A stretch of DNA of 64,000 nt, from contig QBMC01000001.1 in the NCBI GenBank assembly GCA_003242035.1, positions 1-64,000 of the forward strand. Reading direction: 5' to 3'. Below, in pieces: positions 10,764 through 21,115 of this stretch. The DNA is from Nodosilinea foveolarum. Lineage in GTDB: Bacteria; Cyanobacteriota; Cyanobacteriia; Phormidesmidales; Phormidesmidaceae. The position numbers and the translations under genes were made by a program. The notes beneath the pieces were generated by a model, which saw only the letters and a program-made list of their open reading frames with translations, was not told the origin of the DNA and searched no databases. How positions within the stretch are numbered: position 1 is the first letter of the stretch; every line of letters begins with the position of its first letter.

Positions 10764-11024
10764 ATGACGCCTAGTTCTAAACCGCTTTACAGCCACGCCT
10801 TACCCGAGATTGAAAATTGGCTCACCGATCAAGGATGCCAGCGCAATCGGGAAGATATTAGCCAGTGGAAAGTTTCGCGTTCCGATTGGTCGGCAGAGCT
10901 TTACCTGGATGTCGATTCTATTGTGGTGGATTACGCCAGCGCCGATGGCACAGAGATTCAGCGCAGCTTTAGGTATTCGCTGAGCAGAAGTGATTTGGAG
11001 GAAGTGATTTTTGCGGGGCCGTAG
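10764..11024 (+). CDS. DUF3143 domain-containing protein
   Basis: 86 aa; LPEIENWLTDQGCQRNREDISQW and DLEEVIFAGP, next to the J-domain gene. Confidence 0.75.
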   Translation: MTPSSKPLYSHALPEIENWLTDQGCQRNREDISQWKVSRSDWSAELYLDVDSIVVDYASADGTEIQRSFRYSLSRSDLEEVIFAGP

Positions 11025-11065
11025 CTTCGACTACGCTCAGCTACCGATGGTGCATAGGTGATGCG

Positions 11066-11479
11066 TTAAGAGGCGGGGCGGCAGGCGTCGTCGGTGCAGA
11101 CGGGGTAGGTGGGTTGATAGGTTTCGGTGCGTTTGCCGAAGAGGTCGTAGCGGTTGTCTCGGACGTATTCGTAAGTTTTGTCTCCGGCGGATTTTGCCCC
11201 TGGCATGGCTCTATATGCTTGGACAAAAAGAGCGCCCATGGGTAGCAGATGGCCGATTTCTTCGGCGGCGGCGCTACCTTGCCAGCGTTGATCGGGGCGG
11301 TCGAGGTTGATTAGAATCATGCCTAGCTCGCAGTCTTGGGCGGTGACGCTGAAGGCGGCTAGGGTGTTTTCGTCTTGCATGGGGACGTAGGTGAAGCGAT
11401 CGCCCCCGTCCAACTTCTCTAAAAGCTGAACTAGCGTGACGCAAAGATTGCAATTTCCGTCGTAAACCACTGCGTACAT
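11066..11479 (-). CDS. thiol-disulfide oxidoreductase DCC family (DUF393)
   Basis: VVYDGNCNLCVTLVQLLEKLD CxxC motif. Confidence 0.88.
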   Translation of the reverse strand: MYAVVYDGNCNLCVTLVQLLEKLDGGDRFTYVPMQDENTLAAFSVTAQDCELGMILINLDRPDQRWQGSAAAEEIGHLLPMGALFVQAYRAMPGAKSAGDKTYEYVRDNRYDLFGKRTETYQPTYPVCTDDACRPAS

Positions 11480-11594
11480 AAGCGTATTTCCGGTGAGGTT
11501 AAGTGAGTGAATCGTAAAAAGTTAGTTAAAAGTTAACCGTTGTTGTGTGGAATACATCCAAAAAAGTAAGAGAGTGCTTACTTAGGTGCAATTC

Positions 11595-11613
11595 CTTAAC
11601 CTAACCTTTACTT
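11595..11613 (+). promoter_or_regulatory. Pho box (SphR/PhoB-type tandem 8-mers)
   Basis: CTTAACCT-aac-CTTTACTT, two 8-mers with a 3-nt spacer, about 125 nt upstream of pstS. Confidence 0.7.
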
Positions 11614-11737
11614 ATAAACGTTAGATTTCCGTCAAAATGCCAATGTGCCTAAGACATGTTGTGTGTTGTTGCCTTATCAAGCACAAGGAACTCACAGATG
11701 GCTAAAGCGTAACTAACGTCTCAACGGGTATTTAGGA

Positions 11738-12754
11738 GTGATAGGTTTCATGCAACTTAATGGCAGATTTGGGAGTCGGACGACTCGTTTGGCTTGTTCT
11801 CTTTCTATTCTAGCGCTAGCTGCTAGCTTGAGCGCTTGTGGCGGTGGCGATACAGCGGGCGGTGATACGGCAAGTGGCGATATGGCTGCAAGTGGCGAAA
11901 GCGTCTCGGGCGATATTCAAATCGACGGCTCCAGTACCGTATATCCGATTGCTGAAGCCATGGCTGAAGAATTTCAGGGTGCGAATCCAGATGCTCGCGT
12001 AACGGTGGGTGTTTCGGGTTCTGGTGGGGGCTTCAAAAAGTTCTGCGCGGGCGAAACGGATATTTCTAATGCGTCTCGGGCTATTAAGGACGAAGAAAAA
12101 GCGGCTTGTGAAGCGGCGGGTGTTGAGTTTGCCGAAGTGCCGATTGCTTACGACGGGATTACGCTCGTGACTAACACTGGCAACGATTTTGCCGAATGTC
12201 TGACTATCGAGCAGCTCAACACCATTTGGTCACCCGATTCAGAAGGGACGGTTACCAACTGGAATCAGGTCGATCCTAGCTTCCCTGACCGGCCGCTAGA
12301 ACTGTATGGCCCTGGTCCGGACTCGGGTACGTTCGACTACTTTACAGAGGAAGTCAATGGCGAAGAAGGTGCCAGCCGAGGCGACTACACCGCGAGTGAA
12401 GATGATAACGTCATCGTCACGGGTGTAGAATCTTCTGCGGGTAGCTTGGGTTACTTTGGGTATGCCTATTACGAAGAGAACCAGGGTGCGCTCAAGGCAT
12501 TAGAAGTTGAGAACGAAGATGGCACTTGCGTTGCGCCTTCTGCTGAGACGATTGCCGACGGTTCTTACAACCCTATGTCGCGGCCTTTGTTTATCTACGT
12601 CAAGAAGGAGGCTTACGAAACCAAGCCTCAGGTTAAGGCGTTTGTGGACTATCAGCTCGCCGCAGAAAACGGCGCGTTGGTGAAGGAAGCGGGTTACATT
12701 ACGCTGCCAGATGCTGACCTAGCGGAGTCTAGATCGAAGGTTGAAAGCCTGTAA
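11738..12754 (+). CDS. pstS: phosphate ABC transporter substrate-binding protein PstS
   Basis: Lipobox [50 protein letters not shown]. Confidence 0.96.
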   Translation: MIGFMQLNGRFGSRTTRLACSLSILALAASLSACGGGDTAGGDTASGDMAASGESVSGDIQIDGSSTVYPIAEAMAEEFQGANPDARVTVGVSGSGGGFKKFCAGETDISNASRAIKDEEKAACEAAGVEFAEVPIAYDGITLVTNTGNDFAECLTIEQLNTIWSPDSEGTVTNWNQVDPSFPDRPLELYGPGPDSGTFDYFTEEVNGEEGASRGDYTASEDDNVIVTGVESSAGSLGYFGYAYYEENQGALKALEVENEDGTCVAPSAETIADGSYNPMSRPLFIYVKKEAYETKPQVKAFVDYQLAAENGALVKEAGYITLPDADLAESRSKVESL

Positions 12755-12790
12755 GAGCTTCGTTTTATTGAGTCTCGATTAGATTTGCGG

Positions 12791-12825
12791 GACTAGACAC
12801 AAGCTAGTCTCGCCTGCTGGCGAGA
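12791..12825 (+). promoter_or_regulatory. tandem intercistronic hairpins between pstS and pstC
   Basis: GACTAG-acacaag-CTAGTC (12791-12809), then TCTCGCC-TGCT-GGCGAGA (12808-12825). Confidence 0.6.
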
Positions 12826-12876
12826 AAGTGTTTACTTAAGCCTTACCGTTAATCATTATTTTTTTGAGGGTTTGAA

Positions 12877-13812
12877 ATGACTGCTGAGGCTCCTTTTGAT
12901 ATCGCAACGGGTGAATGGCGACCGCAGCGGGGGCGCGCCAAGCTAATTCAGCTTATTATCAAAATTATCTGCGGGTCATTCGCCGCGATTTCTATCGTCA
13001 CAACGTTGGGAATTGTGGGGACGTTGGTTTTTGAGGCGATCGCCTTTCTCCAAGAAATCCCGCTCTCTCAGTTCCTCACCGATGCCAAGTGGACGCCACT
13101 CTTTGCCAGTAAGGAGTTCGGCATCTTTGTATTGGTCAGCGCCACGATCATGATTTCGGTCATCTCCATCTTGGTAGCTCTACCGTTGGGCCTGCTCTCG
13201 GCGATTTGCCTAAGCGAGTACGCCACGCCCAAAGTCCGACGTATTTTGAAGCCCCTTCTAGAGATTCTGGCAGGCGTTCCGACTGTCGTGTATGGCTACT
13301 TTGCCCTGCTGACCGTAACGCCTCTTCTGCAAACTTTTCTGCCCGGACTTCAAGGCTTTAACGCACTGAGCGCTGGGCTAGTCCTGGGCGTGATGATTAC
13401 ACCGTTGGTGGCGTCGCTCAGTGAAGATGCGCTTTACTCGGTGCCCCGCAGCCTGAAGGATGGGGCGTATGCGCTGGGAGCCACGAAGCGTGAAGCGGTG
13501 ACCTCGGTGATTTTGCCTGCGGCCCTTTCTGGCATTGTGGCCTCGCTGATTTTGGCGGTTTCTCGGGCGATTGGTGAAACCATGATTGTGACGCTGGCGG
13601 CAGGTGCGAACCCTACTTTGGGATTCAATCCTTTTGTGCCCGTGATGACGATGACTGCCTTCATTGTGCAGGTGACTGCGGGCGACGCGCCTCACGGCAC
13701 CATCGAGTACAAAACCATTTATGCCGTGGGCATGACGCTGTTCTTGCTGACGCTGGCGCTCAATGTCTTTAGCTTCTGGTTTGTCCGCCGCTTCCGTGAA
13801 AAATATGAATAG
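12877..13812 (+). CDS. pstC: phosphate ABC transporter permease PstC
   Basis: PstC-like TM domain; ILAGVPTVVYGYFAL; ALGATKREAVTSVILPAALSGI EAA loop. Confidence 0.95.
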   Translation: MTAEAPFDIATGEWRPQRGRAKLIQLIIKIICGSFAAISIVTTLGIVGTLVFEAIAFLQEIPLSQFLTDAKWTPLFASKEFGIFVLVSATIMISVISILVALPLGLLSAICLSEYATPKVRRILKPLLEILAGVPTVVYGYFALLTVTPLLQTFLPGLQGFNALSAGLVLGVMITPLVASLSEDALYSVPRSLKDGAYALGATKREAVTSVILPAALSGIVASLILAVSRAIGETMIVTLAAGANPTLGFNPFVPVMTMTAFIVQVTAGDAPHGTIEYKTIYAVGMTLFLLTLALNVFSFWFVRRFREKYE

Positions 13813-13843
13813 CGCAAAGATTTTTAAGACAGATGCAAACTGA

Positions 13844-14782
13844 TTGGACGACAAAGGTTTTGTGATGGACTCGAGAATTTCTTCTAGGCCCGCTGAGAGG
13901 GATATAAGCAAAAGCGAATTTAAGGGCAATCTCTCAACCCGCTATACGCTAGATCGCGCTTTTGAGATCGCGGCTTGGGCGGCGACCGGGATCGCCGTGC
14001 TTATTCTGGCGTGGTTACTGCTCACCATTTTGATTGACGGGCTGAGTACGCTCAACTGGAACTTTGTCACTAGCTACCCTTCCCGGAATGCGGAAAACGC
14101 TGGCGTGGTGGCGGCTTTGCTAGGTACAGCATGGCTGATGGTTTTGGTAGCGGCTTTTACATTCCCGGTGGGCATAGGTGCGGCTATTTATTTAGAAGAG
14201 TTTTCCAACGATAATTGGTTTACGCGCTTAGTCGAAATCAATATCAGCAACTTGGCAGGCGTTCCCTCTATTATTTATGGTTTGCTAGGACTGGCGGTTT
14301 TTGTGCGCGTGTTCGAGCCGATTACGGGGGGACGCAGCGTTCTTTCGGGTAGTTTGACGCTGTCGCTGCTGATTTTGCCGGTAATTATTGTGGCGACACG
14401 AGAAGCGCTACGAGCAGTGCCAAACAGTCTGCGACTCGCGGGCTACGCGTTGGGTGCGACCCGTTGGCAGGTGGTTTGGAGCCACGTGCTGCCGCAAGCG
14501 ATGCCAGGAATTCTAACGGGCGTTATTCTGGCGCTTTCTAGAGCGATTGGCGAAACGGCTCCACTGATTGCAGTTGGGGCAGCGGTGTTTATTTCCTTTG
14601 CGCCGGAGGGATTGCAGAGTCAGTTCACGGCTATGCCGATTCAAATTTACAACTGGGTGGGCCGTCCGCAGGAGGAGTTTCACCATATTGCGGCTTCGGG
14701 CATCATCGTGCTGATGAGCATGTTGCTGTTTATGAATGCGATCGCCATCTACCTCCGCAACCGCTTTCAAAAAGAAGTTTAA
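13844..14782 (+). CDS. pstA: phosphate ABC transporter permease PstA
   Basis: NLAGVPSIIYGLLGLAVFVR; ALGATRWQVVWSHVLPQAMPGILTG. Confidence 0.95.
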   Translation: MDDKGFVMDSRISSRPAERDISKSEFKGNLSTRYTLDRAFEIAAWAATGIAVLILAWLLLTILIDGLSTLNWNFVTSYPSRNAENAGVVAALLGTAWLMVLVAAFTFPVGIGAAIYLEEFSNDNWFTRLVEINISNLAGVPSIIYGLLGLAVFVRVFEPITGGRSVLSGSLTLSLLILPVIIVATREALRAVPNSLRLAGYALGATRWQVVWSHVLPQAMPGILTGVILALSRAIGETAPLIAVGAAVFISFAPEGLQSQFTAMPIQIYNWVGRPQEEFHHIAASGIIVLMSMLLFMNAIAIYLRNRFQKEV

Positions 14783-14861
14783 AGCTTTTCTCCCTCGTCT
14801 CAGGCTACACCTGTCTTAGTTTTTCCGGTCAACTCCTTATCTTCTCTTACGGTCTTTTATC

Positions 14862-15677
14862 ATGGTTTCTGTTCCCAACACCACTTCTAGTGCGGTCATG
14901 ACCAAGAATGCTTTTCAAGTTGAAAAGGTCTCGGTTTCCTACGGCAGCAATCTAGCTGTCAAAGACGTTTATCTGGACATTCCCGAGCATCAGGTTGTTG
15001 CTTTTATCGGGCCATCGGGCTGCGGTAAGAGTACGATTTTGCGCTGCTTCAATCGCATGAATGACCTGATTCCGAGTGCCAGAGTTGAAGGCAACATTAC
15101 CTTTAATGGCGAAAGCATTACGGGTAAAAAGGTAGACCCGGTTGAGCTACGTCGTCGAGTGGGCATGGTGTTTCAAAAGCCCAACCCGTTTCCCAAGTCG
15201 ATTTACGACAACATTACGTTTGGGGCGAGAATCAACGGCTACCAGGGCAACATGGACGAGCTAGTTGAGAAGTCTTTACGCGGCGCGGCGCTGTGGGATG
15301 AGGTGAAGGACAAGCTCAAGGACAGCGGCTTAGGGCTTTCGGGCGGTCAGCAGCAGCGGCTTTGTATTGCGAGAGCGATCGCCATCGAACCCGAAGTCAT
15401 CTTAATGGACGAGCCTTGCTCCGCACTAGACCCCATTTCTACGCTCAAAGTAGAAGAGCTAATGCACGAGCTAAAAGATCGCTACACCATCATCATCGTG
15501 ACGCACAACATGCAACAGGCGTCTCGCGTTTCAGATCGCACCGCGTTCTTTAATGCCATTGAGACGGATCAAGGCGGCAAGATGGGCTATTTAGTAGAGT
15601 ACGACAAGACTCAAAACATCTTCAGCAATCCGAAAGAAGAATACACCCGCGATTATGTCTCTGGGCGCTTCGGTTAG
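14862..15677 (+). CDS. pstB: phosphate ABC transporter ATP-binding protein PstB
   Basis: Walker [10 protein letters not shown], signature [14 protein letters not shown], Walker [14 protein letters not shown]. Confidence 0.97.
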   Translation: MVSVPNTTSSAVMTKNAFQVEKVSVSYGSNLAVKDVYLDIPEHQVVAFIGPSGCGKSTILRCFNRMNDLIPSARVEGNITFNGESITGKKVDPVELRRRVGMVFQKPNPFPKSIYDNITFGARINGYQGNMDELVEKSLRGAALWDEVKDKLKDSGLGLSGGQQQRLCIARAIAIEPEVILMDEPCSALDPISTLKVEELMHELKDRYTIIIVTHNMQQASRVSDRTAFFNAIETDQGGKMGYLVEYDKTQNIFSNPKEEYTRDYVSGRFG

Positions 15678-15715
15678 ACCAAATTCCCTTTTAGATTGTC
15701 CAATTTCAGATAACC

Positions 15716-15750
15716 AAAGCCACTGTACAGATATCACTTGCGGTGGCTTT
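15716..15750 (+). terminator. hairpin terminator of the pst operon
   Basis: AAAGCCACTG...CGGTGGCTTT inverted repeat after the pstB stop. Confidence 0.5.
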
Positions 15751-15766
15751 GTCGTTGAGCTAATGC

Positions 15767-16405
15767 CTATCCACCTACTGTCAAAACTTCCTCAGCCGTT
15801 AATCTGAAACTGGGAAAGACGTTAGAGACAATGGATTGGTTGTCTTGGAGTAACTTAATCTCGTATTCTCCATCTATCAGCGTACAGACAGAAAGTGTCG
15901 GTTTCTTAGGCTTGCCGATGTGTCTAACGCCTCCTAGTCCGGCGCAGTCTACAATCCAATATTCTGAGATTCCCAAGGCTGCATAATCTTCGAGCTTTCG
16001 AGCATAGTCATTCTGCCAGTTGCTGCTTACGACTTCTGCTACGAACTTAATCGAACTGCCTAGCGTCAAGATGGACTGTTCGGGCCAAATTGGTTCTTTA
16101 GCCAGTTCTGTTCGATCAACTACTGCAACGTCAGGTCGAAACGCGGTCATCCCCATCGTGGCAATGCTATTAGAAGGGCGGAGTAGCCCCCTTTGTAAGA
16201 CAAACCAGGGTAAGTTTGCGGTGTCTATCTGAACGCAAGCTTTTGTAGTGATGAAGGCCACCACTTCCTCATGCTGGCCGGTTGGCTCCAAGTCGAACAC
16301 CTCTCCGTCAATGAGTTCGTAGCGGTTGTTGTCACCATAGCGGGCTAAAAAATCATCAACGCTTAAGGGTTTAAGCGGTACGAGTCGGTCAGTTGCTAGC
16401 GTCAT
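15767..16405 (-). CDS. Uma2 family endonuclease-like protein (DUF820)
   Basis: NRYELIDGEVFDLEPTGQHEEVVAFI, FRPDVAVVDRTE, KFVAEVVSSNWQNDYARKLEDYAALGISEYWIVD. Confidence 0.9.
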   Translation of the reverse strand: MTLATDRLVPLKPLSVDDFLARYGDNNRYELIDGEVFDLEPTGQHEEVVAFITTKACVQIDTANLPWFVLQRGLLRPSNSIATMGMTAFRPDVAVVDRTELAKEPIWPEQSILTLGSSIKFVAEVVSSNWQNDYARKLEDYAALGISEYWIVDCAGLGGVRHIGKPKKPTLSVCTLIDGEYEIKLLQDNQSIVSNVFPSFRLTAEEVLTVGG

Positions 16406-16455
16406 CGGTTCACTTCAACCCTAGTGCTGCCATTACAGCTTACCAAATGAGCCTC

Positions 16456-17688
16456 TTAGCGCTGTAGAAACAAAAATCCAGCTTGCATTGCGCCAATGGC
16501 AAATCCTAGAATTCCACCCAAGTTCACGATCGCCTGCAATTCACTTTTCACAATGGTTTGAATGGCACCCTCTAGCTCCTTGGGAGAAGTCGCATTTACC
16601 CGGTCAATAATGACCTGATCGATATTGAGGATAGGAATGACCTGTACGATGATGTTTTCCATATCGCGCTCCAAGTAACGCTCTAAAATGAGCGCGAGTT
16701 CCTGGCTCACCATGCCCAAAGATTCCGTCATCACTGGCGAAGATTGCAATCGTCCGAGTAGCTGACTCGCTAGCTTTTCCCAGTTTATCGACTCGCTCAG
16801 TTTCTCTAGTAAGGTGCCCCCATTCTCTTTTAGATAGGTCTTAATCGTTTGTTTCAGCGTCCGCCTAAGCTGCCGTACGGTAGAAACGGGAAGCTCCTGT
16901 AAAGAAAATTTCTGAAGCCATTTTTGTAAGCGCACCTTGATGCCTAAGGCTGCTGTCAGCTCTGCGATGCGAGCATTACTTTTTATGGGTTCTTCGGCGC
17001 AGACGTTGCGCAGCCTAGTGAGGGCGTTGCGGACGCCAAAGATGTTGGCGACGACCCAGTAGGTGCCGCTAGTTTTAGAGCGCAGCGTTTCGTCAATTAC
17101 CTGAATGTTGTAGTCGGTGAGAAAATCTACTAGTAACTGTCGTACTCTGTCGGGGGGCAGTATGCCATTGACTACCCAGTCCGAGATTTGTGCGGCTTGC
17201 TCGTCGTTGAGCTGGAAGTCGAGCAGAACCTGATCGAAAATTTGGTTGATCTGGGCTTCTAAAAAGTCGTCGCGCCGAGACCAGACGCGCAGCAGCCGGG
17301 GTAAGGACTGACCGATGATGTCTTGCAGAATATTGCCGAGGATCTGGGCGGTGCGGGCCTGACCGCTGCCCTGCATTTGCTCTAAAGCGAGCTGCAATAG
17401 CCAGAGAATAGCTTTCTCGGTGCGTTCGGTTTCTAGCAGGCGGCGGGCTAGGCGCTGCATTTCTTCGGGGGTGAGGAGCGATCGCATCATCACATCCGCA
17501 ACCTTAGTCGCTAGCCGCTGCTGGTTGCTCGGAATGAGTCCTGGCGTAAACGGAATGCGTCTGCCCAAAAAATATCTCGGCTGATAAGGCCGAAACAGCA
17601 TTTTAATGGCGATGGCATTGGTGAAATAGCCAATGACGCCGCCTAGTACCGGCGGCAATAAGACTATCCACAGATTTGACGCACTCAT
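16456..17688 (-). CDS. DUF445 family membrane protein
   Basis: PPVLGGVIGYFTNAIAIKMLFRPYQPRYFLGRRIPFTPGLIPSNQQRLA and C-terminal GGILGFAIGAMQAGF. Confidence 0.92.
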   Translation of the reverse strand: MSASNLWIVLLPPVLGGVIGYFTNAIAIKMLFRPYQPRYFLGRRIPFTPGLIPSNQQRLATKVADVMMRSLLTPEEMQRLARRLLETERTEKAILWLLQLALEQMQGSGQARTAQILGNILQDIIGQSLPRLLRVWSRRDDFLEAQINQIFDQVLLDFQLNDEQAAQISDWVVNGILPPDRVRQLLVDFLTDYNIQVIDETLRSKTSGTYWVVANIFGVRNALTRLRNVCAEEPIKSNARIAELTAALGIKVRLQKWLQKFSLQELPVSTVRQLRRTLKQTIKTYLKENGGTLLEKLSESINWEKLASQLLGRLQSSPVMTESLGMVSQELALILERYLERDMENIIVQVIPILNIDQVIIDRVNATSPKELEGAIQTIVKSELQAIVNLGGILGFAIGAMQAGFLFLQR

Positions 17689-17699
17689 AAACGGTTGCT

Positions 17700-18458
17700 C
17701 TAGCCCCTAATCTGGCTCTCGGTCTGGCCCTTAGTCGCCACTAACACGCCCATCATGCCACCCGCAATGGGGTAGTGAATCGCCTCGGTGAATCCGGCTG
17801 CTTTTGCCAGATCTACTTGCCGCGATCCCGATGGAAAGCGATCTACGCTAGGGCTAATGTAAGCATACTCCTCGCTTAGTCCAAACCGCTCTGCCGTGGG
17901 CACGACGATGTTGGCTAAGTACCACTGCTGAAACTGTCGTACGAGTGGATTAGTAGGGGTGTGAAAATCTAGAATGGCCACTTTTGCACCCGGTTTGACA
18001 ACCCGGTGTAGTTCGCTTAGCCCCTGCGGAATATCGGTGAGGTTGCGCAGTCCGTAGGCCATGGTGACGGCATCGAATTCGCTGTTCTCGAAGGGTAGAT
18101 CGAGGGCGTCGGATTCTATCCAACTAAGTCTAGCTTGGAGATGGGGGTTTCTTTGTGCGGCGATCGCCAACTGCTCTACTGCAAAGTCTGCGCCGATCAC
18201 CTGTCCGGTTTCGCCTACCTGACGAGCCAGCAGCAGCGCCAGATCGCCACTGCCACAGCACAAGTCCAGAGCGTGATCGCCTGCTTCAGCACCGCTCCAG
18301 CGCACGGCCATTTGCTTCCATACCCGATGCAAACCTAGGCTCAAATCCTGATTGAGCTGATCGTACTGAGGGGCAATCCGGTCGAAGAGCTGACGAATGC
18401 GGTCGGCTTCTGGCTGAACGGGCGAGGCGAGGGGCTGGTCAGCTATCTGATTAGCCAT
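17700..18458 (-). CDS. menG: demethylphylloquinone/demethylmenaquinone methyltransferase (UbiE/MenG)
   Basis: IRQLFDRIAPQYDQLN; ALDLCCGSGDLA; AYGLRNLTDIPQGLSELHRVVKPG. Confidence 0.93.
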   Translation of the reverse strand: MANQIADQPLASPVQPEADRIRQLFDRIAPQYDQLNQDLSLGLHRVWKQMAVRWSGAEAGDHALDLCCGSGDLALLLARQVGETGQVIGADFAVEQLAIAAQRNPHLQARLSWIESDALDLPFENSEFDAVTMAYGLRNLTDIPQGLSELHRVVKPGAKVAILDFHTPTNPLVRQFQQWYLANIVVPTAERFGLSEEYAYISPSVDRFPSGSRQVDLAKAAGFTEAIHYPIAGGMMGVLVATKGQTESQIRG

Positions 18459-18516
18459 CTAGTGATAAGAGCCTGAGGGTGAGGCTTGGCGAACTACCGA
18501 ACCATCATGACACAGC

Positions 18517-19437
18517 TTATTGCGCGGTGGCTTTCAGGCAGAGGGCTATTTGGGGGCTAATTAAACCAACTAAGCTAACCACATCGCCTACGGTTGCATA
18601 GGCTCGGTTCCACTGTAAGGAGAGGGAGGCTAGCGTTTCGCCCTGGTAGACGATGGGGGTGGCTACATGGCATTCGGTGCCGTTGGCGTAGAGGGCATCA
18701 GTGGCGATCTTTACTGTAGATTGAATGCTGACGGCGGACTGTGCGGTTTGAGTGGCGATCGCTTCCTTCACCAATTCGTTTTGAGCGATCGCACCCACAT
18801 CTACGCTGCCATAGCAACCCGCTAACCCAGCCATCATCACGCCACAGCCATCTGCACCCAAAATCTGACCGAATCCATTGGCTAAAAACGTTAGCACTTC
18901 TTCTAGCGACATAGACTGTGCCGCTATTTGGCCGACGGTCACCATCAGCTTCGTTTGCTTTTCGGCTACGTGCAGCGCCTCATTCTGCTGCTTAATCAGA
19001 TCGTAAGTTTCAGAGGCCCTGTCAACAACAGTTTTCAGCTCTTCAGGGTCCCAAGGCTTAGTAATGTAGCGATACACCTGGCCAGCATTAATCGCATCCA
19101 CCAAATCTTCTACATCGGTAAAGCCCGTCAAGATGATGCGTACCGTATCTGGAAACTCAGGGACAGTCTTGCTCAAAAACTCAGTCCCTTTCATTTCGGG
19201 CATCCGCTGGTCGGAGATAATGACCGCCACTTCGCCTTCTTCTGCCAGCACTTTCAGCGCCGCTGTACCGCTCTCTGCTCGAAGTACCTTAAAACTACGG
19301 CGAAATGTACGATACAACAGATCCAAATTGTCAGGTTCGTCATCGACAACCAGCATCAGAGGCTTCTTAGACAGAGTATGACTAGCGATGGTTAGCGGAC
19401 TAATAGCGCTCATAGGATTCGCTTCTTGAGATAGCAA
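18517..19437 (-). CDS. response regulator with receiver domain and C-terminal GAF-like region
   Basis: LVVDDEPDNLDLLYRTFRRSFKVLRAESG, ISDQRMPEMKGTEF, YRYITKPW. Confidence 0.88.
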   Translation of the reverse strand: MLSQEANPMSAISPLTIASHTLSKKPLMLVVDDEPDNLDLLYRTFRRSFKVLRAESGTAALKVLAEEGEVAVIISDQRMPEMKGTEFLSKTVPEFPDTVRIILTGFTDVEDLVDAINAGQVYRYITKPWDPEELKTVVDRASETYDLIKQQNEALHVAEKQTKLMVTVGQIAAQSMSLEEVLTFLANGFGQILGADGCGVMMAGLAGCYGSVDVGAIAQNELVKEAIATQTAQSAVSIQSTVKIATDALYANGTECHVATPIVYQGETLASLSLQWNRAYATVGDVVSLVGLISPQIALCLKATAQ

Positions 19438-19646
19438 GGTGATATACAGGCAAAGGATCAGGCAGCGATTCGACCGCGCTTTCAGAATTGTGAATTTATG
19501 ATTTTGAACGCACGGTTAGTTAGCTGCTTGTCTCTCAGTAAACCCAGCAATACATCAAAAATAACCTTGGTAACTACGTATGCAAGCTGTATAAAACTAG
19601 ACTTAAAATCCGCTTGAAAGTCAGCAAATTTGACCGCAGGCTAGGA

Positions 19647-20015
19647 TTAGCTTTCTATTTGAAGTAACTCTATGGTGTTGCCGTCAGGGTCTTTGACAAA
19701 GAGGGCAGCTCGCCCCGAAGAACTCATTTGAAAGGGCACTTGCTGCTCTGTTAAATTGAGCTTTACCTGGTCTAAGTCGTCGATGGCAAATGTTATATGA
19801 GGATGCCGTCCCCATTTGGTTTCTCGGACTGGATTCACGGCCCAGTCGCTCACAATTAGATGTAGCTGAAAGTCACCGATTTGATACCAAGAGCCGGGAA
19901 AGGTTAGCTGCCGATCTACTTTTTTTAGTCCGACTACTCGGGAGTAAAAGTCTTCTGCCTTCTCTAAGTCGCTCACTTGCAGGGCTACGTGCAGCGGGTA
20001 CAGAATATTTGCCAT
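19647..20015 (-). CDS. VOC family (glyoxalase-like) protein
   Basis: LHVALQVSDLEKAEDFYSRVVGLKKVDR and LFVKDPDGNTIELLQ. Confidence 0.9.
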   Translation of the reverse strand: MANILYPLHVALQVSDLEKAEDFYSRVVGLKKVDRQLTFPGSWYQIGDFQLHLIVSDWAVNPVRETKWGRHPHITFAIDDLDQVKLNLTEQQVPFQMSSSGRAALFVKDPDGNTIELLQIES

Positions 20016-20122
20016 AGGGGTTGCCGACTTCTTTTGTTAGTTTTTTCGTGGGGCGATCGCTTTCCCATCATCACGTTCACTCTATTATTTAGTGAGTTTG
20101 CCAGCGGGTTCAACCCCTAGAC

Positions 20123-21073
20123 TTGTCAATGAAAGTTTTTCTCCTTATCAGTGGACTTCTCGGAGCCTTAATGGTGGTCGAGATGACGCTCAGAGTGGGC
20201 TTCGGCTTTGGTCATCCACCGCTCTACATAGGCGATGATCGCATTGGCTACTTGCTTGCGCCCAATCAAAAGGTGAGGCGCTTTGGCAATCGTATTGAGA
20301 TTAATGAGTATTCCATGCGGGCAGAGGCGATCGCTGTCAAACTCCCCACGACCCTACGTCTTTTCCTACTAGGAGACTCCCTCGCCAACGGCGGCTGGTG
20401 GACCGATCAAAAAGACGTGCTCTCTTACAGAATTGCGCACTATCTGCAACCTAATCTACCTGCCCCCTACCAAATGATAGAAGCGCTCAATGCCTCGGCG
20501 AACTCTTGGGGGCCGCGCAATGAGCTGGCCTATTTAGATCGCTATGGCCTGTTTGACTCGACTATTTTGCTGCTGCTGCTGAATACGGATGATTTATTTG
20601 GGACACCGCCGACGCCTTTGCAAGTGGGGCGCGATCGCAGCTACCCAGCCCAAAAGCCATTTTCGGCTATTTCCGAAGTGCTGAGCCGCTATCTCCAGAA
20701 AAATCAGCCGATTCCAGGACTTAAGGATATTCAAAATGAAGGGGGCGATCGCGTGGGTAAAAATCTCACGGCTATCGACGGGATTCGTCAAAAGGCGATG
20801 GACAATGGCAGTCAGTTTATTTTGGTTTTGTCGCCGCTCAAGCGAGAAATTCCAGGCCCTAGAGATTACGAGCTGGTGGCTCGTCAGCGGTTAAAAGACT
20901 GGGCCACAGATGCCGACGTGCCTTACCTCGATTTGTTGAAAACTTATCAAACGCATCTGCCCCACGCTGATGAGCTTTATCGAGATCATATTCACTTGAG
21001 TCCGCTGGGGAATGAGCTGGTTGGGGAGGCGATCGCTGATGTTATCCTTACTCTCCAGCAAAATTCAAAGTGA
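20123..21073 (+). CDS. SGNH/GDSL hydrolase-like protein
   Basis: N-terminal signal/TM; LLGDSLANGG block; C-terminal DHIHLSPLGNELVGE. Confidence 0.8.
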   Translation: MSMKVFLLISGLLGALMVVEMTLRVGFGFGHPPLYIGDDRIGYLLAPNQKVRRFGNRIEINEYSMRAEAIAVKLPTTLRLFLLGDSLANGGWWTDQKDVLSYRIAHYLQPNLPAPYQMIEALNASANSWGPRNELAYLDRYGLFDSTILLLLLNTDDLFGTPPTPLQVGRDRSYPAQKPFSAISEVLSRYLQKNQPIPGLKDIQNEGGDRVGKNLTAIDGIRQKAMDNGSQFILVLSPLKREIPGPRDYELVARQRLKDWATDADVPYLDLLKTYQTHLPHADELYRDHIHLSPLGNELVGEAIADVILTLQQNSK

Positions 21074-21115
21074 AAATTCGCAGTGAAGATCCAGGTTTAA
21101 CGCTACCCTGATTCA

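Noticed and set aside
15767-16405. Uma2 gene as part of a mobile or defence element
   Set aside because: Uma2/DUF820 genes are very common singletons in cyanobacteria; no accompanying transposase or partner gene.
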